Source of the DNA: Lachnospiraceae bacterium UBA4260
GTDB lineage: Bacteria > Bacillota > Clostridia > Lachnospirales > Lachnospiraceae
DNA: 10,938 bases
Direction of reading: 5' to 3'
NCBI GenBank assembly: GCA_002395235.1
Contig: DGWK01000033.1
Location: 1-10,938 of the forward strand
Shown: one piece after another, positions 1 to 5,873 of the stretch
How positions within the stretch are numbered: the stretch's first letter is position 1
Layout: each line of letters starts with the position of its first letter
The notes under the pieces: generated by a model
What the model was told of the DNA's origin: nothing
The model's database searches: none
What the model saw: only the letters and a program-made list of their open reading frames with translations
Position numbers and translations under genes: made by a program

Positions 1-40
1 TTTCATAGGTCACTTGACACTACCACTGATCGTATATCAT

Positions 41-62
41 CCCGCCTCCCGAAAGAGACGGG
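41..62 (-). other. Intercistronic hairpin after ilvD
   Basis: On the minus strand, 12 bases after the ilvD stop, CCCGTCTC and GAGGCGGG form an 8-bp stem with one G-U pair around a TTTCGG loop. The G-U pairs only in the minus-strand RNA; the plus strand has a C-A mismatch there, which supports a minus-strand role. No T-run follows, so it is not a typical intrinsic terminator. It could be an mRNA-stabilising or processing hairpin before a gene lying beyond position 1. Confidence 0.4.
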
Positions 63-74
63 ACAATGAAAGTC

Positions 75-1751
75 TCACTGCATATCCGAGGGAAGCTCGA
101 GGATGGCGCCGCGGTTGCCGCTGGTGACAAGGGCCGTATATCTCCTGAGATATCCGTCAGTGACCTTGGGCTGACGGGGCTTCCACTCTGCCTTTCTGCG
201 CGCCAGTTCCTCATCGGATACCTTGACGTTGAGCTTATTAGCATTGATGTCGATGGAGATGATATCGCCTTCGTGGATCAGGGCGATCGGTCCGCCGACT
301 GCCGCCTCGGGGGAGACGTGTCCGATGGAAGCGCCGCGGGACGCGCCGGAGAATCTTCCGTCCGTGATCAGGGCGACGGTGGAATCCAGTCCCATGCCTG
401 CAATTGCGGATGTGGGATTGAGCATCTCTCTCATGCCGGGGCCGCCCTTGGGGCCTTCATAGCGGATGACGACGACGTCGCCGGGATTGATCTTTCCGCC
501 GGTGATGGCCGCGATCGCGTCTTCTTCGCAGTCAAATACTCTCGCCGGTCCTTCGTGCTTCATCATCTCGGGGAGAACCGCGCTTCTCTTGACGATACCC
601 GTATCAGGGGCGATATTGCCCTTGAGGACCGCGATGCCGCCGTTGGGCATATAGGGATCCTCGATGGGACGGATGACGGAAGGGTCTGTGTTGACGCAGC
701 CCTTGATATTTTCGCGCATGGTCTTGCCGGTGACAGTCATGACGTCGAGATTGAGCAGATCCTTCTTGGCGAGCTCGTTCATGACGGCGTAGACGCCGCC
801 CGCCTCGTTGAGGTCTTCCATGTAAGTGGGGCCTGCCGGCGCCAGGTGGCAGAGGTTGGGAGTTCTGTCGGATACCTGGTTGGCAATTTCCATGTTCAGC
901 TCCACGCCTGCCTCATGGGCGATGGCGGGAAGGTGAAGCATTGTATTGGTAGAGCATCCCAGAGCCATGTCCATAGCCAGGGCGTTCATGAAAGCGTCCT
1001 TGGTCATGATGTCTTTGGGGCGGATATTCTTCTCCACCAGCTCCATGATCTTCATTCCGGCGTGTTTGGCCAGACGGATTCTCGCGCTGTAAACAGCGGG
1101 GATCGTGCCGTTCCCCTGAAGGCCCATGCCGATGGTCTCTGTCAGGCAGTTCATGGAGTTCGCGGTGTACATGCCGGAGCAGGAACCGCATGTGGGACAG
1201 ACTTTTTCCTCGTACTCGGCGAGTTTCTCCTGTGTCATCTTACCGGCTGCGACTGCGCCGACTGCCTCGAACATGGAGGAGAGGCTTCTCTTGCGGCCGT
1301 CGATATGGCCGGCCAGCATAGGGCCGCCGGACACAAAGATGGTGGGGATATTGATGCGTGCCGCCGCCATCAGAAGGCCGGGGACGTTCTTGTCGCAGTT
1401 GGGGATCATGACCAGTCCGTCAAAGCCGTGCGCCTTGGCCATGCACTCCGTGGAATCCGCGATCAGGTCTCTGGTGACCAGGGAGTACTTCATGCCGATG
1501 TGGCCCATGGCGATGCCGTCGCAGACCGCGATTGCAGGGAAGACAACGGGCATGCCGCCCGCCATGGCGACGCCGATCCTTACGGCCTCGGTGATCTTAT
1601 CGAGGTTCATGTGACCTGGCACGATCTCGTTGTAGGAGCTGACGATACCGATCATCGGGCGCCTTCTCTCCTCTTCCGTATAGCCGAGCGCGTTGAAGAG
1701 ACTTCTGTGAGGTGCCTGTGAAATTCCTTTTTTGACGCTGTCACTTTTCAT
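75..1751 (-). CDS. ilvD: Dihydroxy-acid dehydratase (IlvD)
   Basis: This 558-residue protein dehydrates 2,3-dihydroxy-isovalerate and 2,3-dihydroxy-3-methylvalerate to the 2-keto acids that precede valine, leucine and isoleucine; it is cytoplasmic. The length is typical of the family. Visible signatures are CDGIAMGH (77-84), NCDKNVPG (118-125, with Fe-S ligand Cys119 and the metal-binding lysine), CGSCSGMYTANSM (188-200, ligand Cys191), and near the C-terminus DGRFSG (464-469, likely catalytic Ser468) and GHVSPEA (477-483). Residues 41-47 read NEIVPGH. The PGH form resembles the E. coli [4Fe-4S] enzyme, not the PCN form whose extra Cys marks [2Fe-2S] enzymes, so an oxygen-sensitive [4Fe-4S] cluster is inferred. 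The ATG start has a GGAAGGAAAGG purine tract just upstream. It lies 94 bases after leuB and probably has its own promoter overlapped by CodY-like boxes. Confidence 0.97.
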   Translation of the reverse strand: MKSDSVKKGISQAPHRSLFNALGYTEEERRRPMIGIVSSYNEIVPGHMNLDKITEAVRIGVAMAGGMPVVFPAIAVCDGIAMGHIGMKYSLVTRDLIADSTECMAKAHGFDGLVMIPNCDKNVPGLLMAAARINIPTIFVSGGPMLAGHIDGRKRSLSSMFEAVGAVAAGKMTQEKLAEYEEKVCPTCGSCSGMYTANSMNCLTETIGMGLQGNGTIPAVYSARIRLAKHAGMKIMELVEKNIRPKDIMTKDAFMNALAMDMALGCSTNTMLHLPAIAHEAGVELNMEIANQVSDRTPNLCHLAPAGPTYMEDLNEAGGVYAVMNELAKKDLLNLDVMTVTGKTMRENIKGCVNTDPSVIRPIEDPYMPNGGIAVLKGNIAPDTGIVKRSAVLPEMMKHEGPARVFDCEEDAIAAITGGKINPGDVVVIRYEGPKGGPGMREMLNPTSAIAGMGLDSTVALITDGRFSGASRGASIGHVSPEAAVGGPIALIHEGDIISIDINANKLNVKVSDEELARRKAEWKPRQPKVTDGYLRRYTALVTSGNRGAILELPSDMQ

Positions 1752-1787
1752 TTTCTATACCTTTCCTTCCTTGTTCTGCGTATGAGC

Positions 1788-1802
1788 AATGTTCTGAATA
1801 AT
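1788..1802 (-). promoter_or_regulatory. CodY-box-like operator over the ilvD -10
   Basis: Read on the minus strand the 15-mer is ATTATTCAGAACATT. It matches the CodY consensus AATTTTCWGAAAATT of low-GC Gram-positives at 12 of 15 positions, with mismatches at positions 2, 4 and 12. It overlaps the predicted ilvD -10 element and start site, where a bound repressor would block initiation. ilvD is a classical CodY target in Firmicutes. Whether this organism encodes CodY cannot be seen here. Confidence 0.45.
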
Positions 1803-1825
1803 ATTAATGATCTGAATAAGAACAA
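1798..1825 (-). promoter_or_regulatory. Predicted ilvD promoter
   Basis: On the minus strand TTGTTC (1820-1825) and TATTAT (1798-1803) are separated by 16 bp. The -10 matches the consensus at 5 of 6 positions and the -35 at only 3 of 6. The start site would fall near 1791, giving a leader of about 40 bases before ilvD. No terminator separates leuB from ilvD, so readthrough from leuB is also possible. Confidence 0.45.
1806..1820 (-). promoter_or_regulatory. Second, weaker CodY-like box in the ilvD promoter spacer
   Basis: On the minus strand the 15-mer is CTTATTCAGATCATT, which matches the CodY consensus at 10 of 15 positions. It lies exactly 18 bp from the stronger box and shares the 9-mer TTATTCAGA with it. 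It occupies the spacer between the predicted -35 and -10 elements. Alone it would not be called; the tandem spacing gives it some support. Confidence 0.28.
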
Positions 1826-1845
1826 TGTTACGAGCGGGAAAAATG

Positions 1846-2940
1846 TCAGATCCTCTCGCAGATCCTGTCTCCCAGCTCGCTGCAATTCTGGCTGATCAGC
1901 CCTTCCGCGCCGGTGCGGGGCATCAGGTCGATGCTTCTGTATCCGTCCGCCAGCGTCTGTTTTACGGCCGCCTCTACTGCGTCCGCTTCCTCGAGAAGGC
2001 CGAAGCTGTAGCGGAGCATCATGGCCGCCGACAAAATAGTGGCGATGGGGTTCGCGATGCCAAGTCCCGCAATGTCCGGAGCGCTTCCGTGGCTGGGCTC
2101 ATAAAGGCCGAAGCTTCCGTCGCTCAGGGACGCGGACGAGAGCATTCCGATGGAACCTGTGATCATGCTGGCCTCGTCGGAGAGAATGTCGCCGAACATA
2201 TTGCCCGTCACGATCACGTCGAACTGCTCGGGGTTCTTGACCAGCTGCATGGCGCAGTTGTCCACCAGCATGTTGGAGAGCTCCACTTCGGGATAATTCT
2301 CCGCGACCTCCGCGACGACCTTTCTCCAGAGCCTGGAAGTGTCGAGCACGTTGGCTTTGTCCACGCTGCACACTCTCTTGCCCCTCTTCATGGCGATCTC
2401 GAAGGCCTTTACCGCGATGCGGCGGATCTCATTGACGTTGTAAACGGCCGTGTCCACCGCTGTCGTGACGCCGTCCACTTCCTTCGTGTACCGGTCGCCG
2501 AAATAGAGACCGCCCGTGAGCTCTCTGCAGATCACCAGGTCGAAATTTCTTCCGCCCTCTTTGGCGGCCAGCGGGCAGGAGTCCGCCAGCTCTTTGAAGA
2601 GATAGGCGGGTCTGAGGTTGCAGTAGAGATTGAGGGACTTGCGGAGTTTTAACAGTCCCGCCTCCGGGCGAAGCTCTGGCGCCAGCTTATACCAGGGAGA
2701 TGTGGCCGCGTCGCCGCCGATCGATCCCATCAGAACCGCGTCGCTCCCCTTGCAGATTTCTATGGTTTCATCCGTGAGCGGAACTCCGTTTGCGTCGATC
2801 GAGCACCCGCCCATAAGGACGTCCGTGTAGACAAAATTGTGTCCGTATTTCTCACAGACTCTGTCCAGCACTTTTTTGGCTTCTGCCACGATCTCGGGTC
2901 CGATGCCGTCTCCGGCGATCACTGCGATATTCTTGTTCAA
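1846..2940 (-). CDS. leuB: 3-isopropylmalate dehydrogenase (LeuB)
   Basis: This 364-residue cytoplasmic enzyme oxidatively decarboxylates 3-isopropylmalate to 2-oxoisocaproate with NAD+, the third step of leucine synthesis. The N-terminal IAVIAGDGIGPEI (5-17) and the residues expected for isopropylmalate binding are present: Arg100, Arg110, Arg139 in RELTGGLYFG, Tyr146, Lys195 in DKANVLD, and metal-binding Asp227, Asp251 and Asp255. EPSHGSAPDIAG (281-292) is the NAD-binding segment, and Asp289 there suits NAD rather than NADP. RELTGGLYFG separates LeuB from isocitrate and tartrate dehydrogenases. Translation starts at TTG: a GGAGGT site sits 8 bases upstream, there is no nearby in-frame ATG, and the family's N-terminus begins here. 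It lies between the yajC terminator and ilvD and has a strong promoter. Confidence 0.97.
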   Translation of the reverse strand: MNKNIAVIAGDGIGPEIVAEAKKVLDRVCEKYGHNFVYTDVLMGGCSIDANGVPLTDETIEICKGSDAVLMGSIGGDAATSPWYKLAPELRPEAGLLKLRKSLNLYCNLRPAYLFKELADSCPLAAKEGGRNFDLVICRELTGGLYFGDRYTKEVDGVTTAVDTAVYNVNEIRRIAVKAFEIAMKRGKRVCSVDKANVLDTSRLWRKVVAEVAENYPEVELSNMLVDNCAMQLVKNPEQFDVIVTGNMFGDILSDEASMITGSIGMLSSASLSDGSFGLYEPSHGSAPDIAGLGIANPIATILSAAMMLRYSFGLLEEADAVEAAVKQTLADGYRSIDLMPRTGAEGLISQNCSELGDRICERI

Positions 2941-2948
2941 ATTCGTTT

Positions 2949-2954
2949 ACCTCC
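2949..2954 (-). promoter_or_regulatory. Ribosome binding site fixing the TTG start of leuB
   Basis: The minus strand reads GGAGGT eight bases before TTG (2938-2940). The perfect Shine-Dalgarno sequence at ideal spacing makes TTG the start codon. The first internal Met is residue 43, already inside the conserved fold. Confidence 0.88.
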
Positions 2955-2959
2955 GTCCC

Positions 2960-2976
2960 CATCTCTTTCAAAGATG
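2960..2976 (-). other. Small leader hairpin upstream of the leuB ribosome site
   Basis: On the minus strand CATCT and AGATG pair as a 5-bp stem, extendable by a T-G and a T-A pair, just upstream of the GGAGGT of leuB. It is too small for a T-box or attenuator, and the whole leader is only about 60 bases. An AATTTTCA sequence (2975-2982) beside it matches half of a CodY box, but the other half is absent. Confidence 0.2.
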
Positions 2977-3008
2977 AAAATTATTAATCTCTATGGTGAG
3001 AAATTTGA

Positions 3009-3036
3009 ATTATATTGATCGTATCGGATATACCAA
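3009..3036 (-). promoter_or_regulatory. Predicted leuB promoter
   Basis: On the minus strand TTGGTA (3031-3036) and a perfect TATAAT (3009-3014) are separated by 16 bp in an AT-rich stretch. Transcription would begin near 3002 and give a leader of about 60 bases. The -35 lies three bases past the yajC terminator stem, so leuB is likely a new transcription unit. Confidence 0.7.
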
Positions 3037-3039
3037 ATA

Positions 3040-3066
3040 GAAGGCATGTGCCCCGCACATGCCTTC
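3040..3066 (-). terminator. Hairpin terminator after yajC
   Basis: GAAGGCATGTG and CACATGCCTTC form a perfect 11-bp stem with a 5-base loop, 14 bases after the yajC stop codon. The sequence after the stem on the minus strand is TATTTGG, a poor U-tract, so termination may be incomplete. Its place between yajC and the leuB promoter supports a terminator role. Confidence 0.7.
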
Positions 3067-3080
3067 AGACTTAGCATCTA

Positions 3081-3404
3081 TTATTTCTCTTCTGTTGATT
3101 CAAGAGCATCCTCAGGCTTCTCAACCTGAACGATCGCTGCCTTCTGCATAGGAATACGGCAGTTCTTGTTGTTGCCGAACTCGACGATCACGGTGTCCTC
3201 TGTCATGTCGATCACCACTCCGTAGAATCCTGCCGTTGTGAGTACACTGTCACCTACTGCCAGCTGTCCGAGCATCGCCTGCTTCTCTTTCTGCTCTTTT
3301 CTCTGAGGTCTGATCAGGAAGAAATAGAAGAAACCGACAATGACTGCCATATACAGGATTGTGAATATGGGGGTGGATGCCGCGGTCAACATGAAACCAT
3401 TCAT
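3081..3404 (-). CDS. yajC: YajC, Sec translocon accessory membrane protein
   Basis: This 107-residue protein is a small single-pass membrane protein associated with the SecDF part of the protein-export machinery. A hydrophobic segment at about residues 12-31 runs into the family hallmark FFLIRPQRK (28-36), followed by a basic stretch. The cytoplasmic domain carries GDSVLTTAGFYGVV (51-64), typical of YajC, and an acidic tail. Length is normal for the family. The ATG has a perfect GGAGGT eight bases upstream. It follows tgt, the usual partner in many bacteria, but secDF does not follow; the next gene is leuB behind a terminator. A promoter overlapping the end of tgt suggests it can be transcribed on its own. 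Confidence 0.95.
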   Translation of the reverse strand: MNGFMLTAASTPIFTILYMAVIVGFFYFFLIRPQRKEQKEKQAMLGQLAVGDSVLTTAGFYGVVIDMTEDTVIVEFGNNKNCRIPMQKAAIVQVEKPEDALESTEEK

Positions 3405-3422
3405 AATTATGTACCTCCAATC

Positions 3423-3437
3423 GCGCTGTTTCAGCGC
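3423..3437 (-). other. Leader hairpin just upstream of the yajC ribosome site
   Basis: GCGCTG and CAGCGC form a perfect 6-bp GC-rich stem with a three-base AAA loop in the minus-strand RNA. The stem ends four bases before the Shine-Dalgarno sequence (3413-3418). No U-run follows, so it is not a terminator. It may stabilise the transcript or keep the ribosome site open; this is inference. Confidence 0.4.
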
Positions 3438-3457
3438 CTCTAAATCATTTGAAACCT

Positions 3458-3487
3458 ATCATACAACAACCGTCAATGGTTCGTCAA
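3458..3487 (-). promoter_or_regulatory. Predicted yajC promoter overlapping the tgt stop
   Basis: On the minus strand TTGACG (3482-3487, overlapping the tgt TGA) and TATGAT (3458-3463) are separated by 18 bp; each element matches its consensus at 5 of 6 positions. The start site would be near 3451, placing the small hairpin inside a roughly 46-base leader. A second TTGACG (3471-3476) is too close to the -10 to serve. Confidence 0.5.
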
Positions 3488-4632
3488 TCTCCGTTTCCTT
3501 CCAGCTGCTCCAGCATTTTCTTCCGGAAAGCGGCGAAGGTTCCGGTATCGATCGCCTCGCGGATCTGCGTCATCAGATTGTTGTAAAAATAGAGATTGTG
3601 CATGACGCACATCCTCAGTCCCAGGGTCTCCTGCGCCTTCACAAGGTGCCGGATATATCCTCTGGAGTAACCGGCTCTGCAGACCGGACAGCCGCAGCCC
3701 TCTTCGATGGGCCTTGGATCGAGCGCATATTTGGCGTTGTTGATCCTGACGGTTCCTTTATTTGTGTAAAGGTTCCCGTGCCGTCCGTTTCTGCTGGGAT
3801 AGACGCAGTCGAAGAAATCGATCCCTCTGGCCACGCCCTCGATAATATTCTGCGGAGTGCCCACGCCCATCAGATAAGTGGGCTTGTTTCTGGGCAGGTG
3901 CGGGACGACCGCGTCCAGGATCTCATACATCTCGGCGTGGGTCTCTCCCACGGCCAGGCCGCCGACGGCGTAGCCGTCCAGGTCCATTTCCGAGATCTGC
4001 TTCGCGTGGTCGATCCGGATATCGGGGTAGACGGCGCCCTGGTTGATGCCGAACAGAAGCTGGTCTTTGTTGATCGTCTCCTCCAGGCTGTTCAGACGCG
4101 CCATCTCTTTTTTGCACCGGTCCAGCCACCTGGTCGTGCGCGCCACAGATTTCTCTACATAATCTCTCTCCGCGTGGCTGGGTGGGCATTCGTCGAAGGC
4201 CATGGCGATGGTGGATGCCAGATGGGACTGGATCCGCATGCTCTCCTCGGGTCCCATAAAGATCCTCGCTCCGTCGATATGGGAGTGGAAAGTGACGCCC
4301 TCCTCCTTGATCTTGCGAAGGTCGGCCAGCGAGAAGACCTGAAAGCCGCCCGAATCCGTGAGGATGGGCTTGTCCCAGCGCATGAAGCGGTGGAGGCCGC
4401 CGAGTTTGTAGACCGTCTCATCCCCTGGCCTTACGTGAAGGTGATAGGTGTTGCAGAGCGCCACCTGCGTGTCGATGCTCCGCAGGTCGTCCGCGGACAG
4501 GCCGCCCTTGATGGCAGCCGCCGTCGCGACGTTCATGAAGACGGGCGTCTCGATCGTCCCGTGTACGGTCTCCATGCGGGCCTGCTTGGCCATCCCTTCC
4601 TGTTTGATGATCTCATATTTCATTTTTGCCAT
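3484..4632 (-). CDS. tgt: tRNA-guanine transglycosylase (Tgt)
   Basis: This 382-residue enzyme exchanges guanine-34 of GUN-anticodon tRNAs for a 7-deazaguanine base in queuosine formation. It shows NTYHL (61-65), DSGGFQVFSL (93-102, general-base Asp93), FDECPP (146-151), GGLAVGE (224-230) and the nucleophile Asp275 in FDCVYPSRNGRHG. The zinc site is Cys313, Cys315, Cys318 and His345. Cys149 and Val228 match bacterial preQ1-using enzymes; the eukaryotic queuine-using enzyme differs at these positions. The DCVYPSRNGRHG form replaces the commoner DCVxPTRxARNG and looks typical of Lachnospiraceae-like proteins (from memory). The ATG lies 4 bases after the aroC stop with only a weak GA-rich ribosome site inside aroC, implying coupling. 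A second ATG at codon 4 could also serve. queA, the usual neighbour, is absent. Confidence 0.96.
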   Translation of the reverse strand: MAKMKYEIIKQEGMAKQARMETVHGTIETPVFMNVATAAAIKGGLSADDLRSIDTQVALCNTYHLHVRPGDETVYKLGGLHRFMRWDKPILTDSGGFQVFSLADLRKIKEEGVTFHSHIDGARIFMGPEESMRIQSHLASTIAMAFDECPPSHAERDYVEKSVARTTRWLDRCKKEMARLNSLEETINKDQLLFGINQGAVYPDIRIDHAKQISEMDLDGYAVGGLAVGETHAEMYEILDAVVPHLPRNKPTYLMGVGTPQNIIEGVARGIDFFDCVYPSRNGRHGNLYTNKGTVRINNAKYALDPRPIEEGCGCPVCRAGYSRGYIRHLVKAQETLGLRMCVMHNLYFYNNLMTQIREAIDTGTFAAFRKKMLEQLEGNGD

Positions 4633-4636
4633 AGTA

Positions 4637-5749
4637 TTACTGCTTTCTTGTGTTGTAAAAGTCCCTGATGACGTCGGCTCGGCTGGTCATATTTGCCAGC
4701 ATCGCATCCAAAACAGTGAGCGCGCACATGCACTCCACGACGACGACCGCTCTCGGGACCACCACGGGGTCATGTCTTCCTTTGATAAGAAGTGTCCTGT
4801 CGCGGCCACTCTCATCCACGGTCTCCTGTTCCCGGAAGATCGACGGAGTGGGTTTGACATGGACTCTGCAAAGGATCGGAGAACCGTCGGAAATGCCTCC
4901 CAGGATCCCGCCCGCGTGATTGGTGCGCTTGGAGACCGTGTCCCCGTCCATGTAGAAGGCGTCATTGTTGGAAGAGCCTCTCGCGAGGGCCGCCTCTGTG
5001 CCGTCACCGATCTCGACCGCCTTAACGGCGCCTATGGACATGAGCGCCTGGGCGATCCTGGCGTCCAGTTTGTCAAAGACCGGGTCGCCGATTCCGGCGG
5101 GAACGCCGGTGATCCGGCACTCGATCACGCCGCCGGCGGAGTCTTTCTGCGCCATGCAGTTTTCAAGGTACTCCATAGCCTCCCGGTCCGCGGCCGCGTC
5201 GGGCATACAAGTGCTCGTCTGTGTGATCAGAGCGGCGTCAAAGCGGGATTCATCGATGGAGACCGGACCGATCGCCTTTGTATAGGCGCATAAGCTCACG
5301 CCCAGTTCCCCGAGAAACTTGGCGGCAATAGCTCCGGCCGCCACACGGCCGGCCGTCTCCCGCGCGCTTGAGCGCCCGCCGCCGCGGTAATCGCGAAAGC
5401 CGTATTTGCTGTAATACGTGTAATCCGCGTGCCCGGGCCGGAAGCAGTCCTTGAGATTGCCGTAGTCCCGGGACCTCTGCGAGGTGTTCCGGATCAGAAG
5501 GGAAATGGGCGTTCCCGTTGTTCTTCCCTCGAATACGCCGGAGAGGATCTCGACTTCATCGGCTTCTTTACGGGGCGTCGCGATAGCGGTCTGCCCCGGC
5601 TTTCTCCGGTCGAGATATTTCTGGATGTCGCCTTGCGACAGCTCCATTCCGGCCGGGAAGCCGTCGAGAACGGCGCCGATCCCGGCGCCGTGAGACTCGC
5701 CCCAGGTCGTGAGGCGCAGTATGGAACCAAATTCAGAGCCAGCTGCCAT
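4637..5749 (-). CDS. aroC: Chorismate synthase (AroC)
   Basis: This 370-residue enzyme converts 5-enolpyruvylshikimate-3-phosphate to chorismate, the last shared step to aromatic amino acids and folate. The reaction needs reduced FMN and is redox-neutral overall. All three family signatures are present: GESHG (17-21, catalytic His20), RPGHADYTYYSKYG (104-117, catalytic His107) with RGGGRSSARET nearby, and the C-terminal GRHDPVVVPRA (324-334). The length is normal. The ATG has AGGAG nine bases upstream. aroC begins a unit with tgt 4 bases downstream; this pairs amino acid synthesis with tRNA modification without an obvious biochemical link. Its promoter sits directly against the terminator of the propeller gene. 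Confidence 0.97.
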   Translation of the reverse strand: MAAGSEFGSILRLTTWGESHGAGIGAVLDGFPAGMELSQGDIQKYLDRRKPGQTAIATPRKEADEVEILSGVFEGRTTGTPISLLIRNTSQRSRDYGNLKDCFRPGHADYTYYSKYGFRDYRGGGRSSARETAGRVAAGAIAAKFLGELGVSLCAYTKAIGPVSIDESRFDAALITQTSTCMPDAAADREAMEYLENCMAQKDSAGGVIECRITGVPAGIGDPVFDKLDARIAQALMSIGAVKAVEIGDGTEAALARGSSNNDAFYMDGDTVSKRTNHAGGILGGISDGSPILCRVHVKPTPSIFREQETVDESGRDRTLLIKGRHDPVVVPRAVVVVECMCALTVLDAMLANMTSRADVIRDFYNTRKQ

Positions 5750-5767
5750 TTGTAATTTCTCCTCTTA

Positions 5768-5790
5768 ACTGATTATCTTTACTGATTATC
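5768..5790. repeat. 10-bp direct repeat in the aroC promoter
   Basis: ACTGATTATC occurs at 5768-5777 and again at 5781-5790, a 13-bp period. The first copy covers the predicted -10 and the second lies in the promoter spacer, within the palindrome. It could be an operator or a small AT-rich coincidence. Confidence 0.4.
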
Positions 5791-5799
5791 AGATATCAA
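5772..5799 (-). promoter_or_regulatory. Predicted aroC-tgt promoter with a palindrome in the spacer
   Basis: On the minus strand TTGATA (5794-5799) and GATAAT (5772-5777) are separated by 16 bp. The start site would be near 5765, leaving a very short leader that barely holds the ribosome site. The -35 overlaps the U-tract of the upstream terminator. CTGATAATCAG, a perfect 5+1+5 palindrome (5782-5792), fills most of the spacer. Confidence 0.5.
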
Positions 5800-5835
5800 A
5801 CAAAACTCAGTGACAGGTTTCGCCCTGCCACTGAG
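5798..5835 (-). terminator. Intrinsic terminator of the propeller gene
   Basis: In minus-strand RNA CUCAGUGGCAGG pairs with CCUGUCACUGAG as a 12-bp stem with one G-U pair around a short loop, directly followed by UUUUGUUU. On the plus strand the G-U becomes an A-C mismatch, so the structure suits minus-strand transcription. It lies about 40 bases after the propeller gene stop. Confidence 0.88.
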
Positions 5836-5873
5836 AAAGTTTGCTGTAGCCTTTTTTAATTTATTCAGTTCAT

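Noticed and set aside
14..40. TTGACA and TATCAT on the plus strand as a promoter
   Set aside because: The spacer is 15 bp and transcription would run antisense into ilvD with no plus-strand gene to serve.
20..43. Six-residue peptide (MIYDQW) after GGAGG on the minus strand as an ilv leader peptide
   Set aside because: The ribosome site is only four bases from the ATG and inside a hairpin, and the peptide lacks a run of Ile, Val or Leu codons.
66..1721. 551-codon open frame on the plus strand opposite ilvD
   Set aside because: It is fully antisense to a conserved IlvD with all signature motifs, its translation resembles no known family, and codon bias in GC-rich genes commonly opens such frames.
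2941..3002. T-box or leucine attenuator in the leuB leader
   Set aside because: The predicted leader is about 60 bases, too short for a T-box, with no T-box sequence and no terminator before leuB.
3340..4668. 442-codon plus-strand frame opposite tgt and yajC
   Set aside because: It spans two real minus-strand genes and the gap between them and has no family signature.
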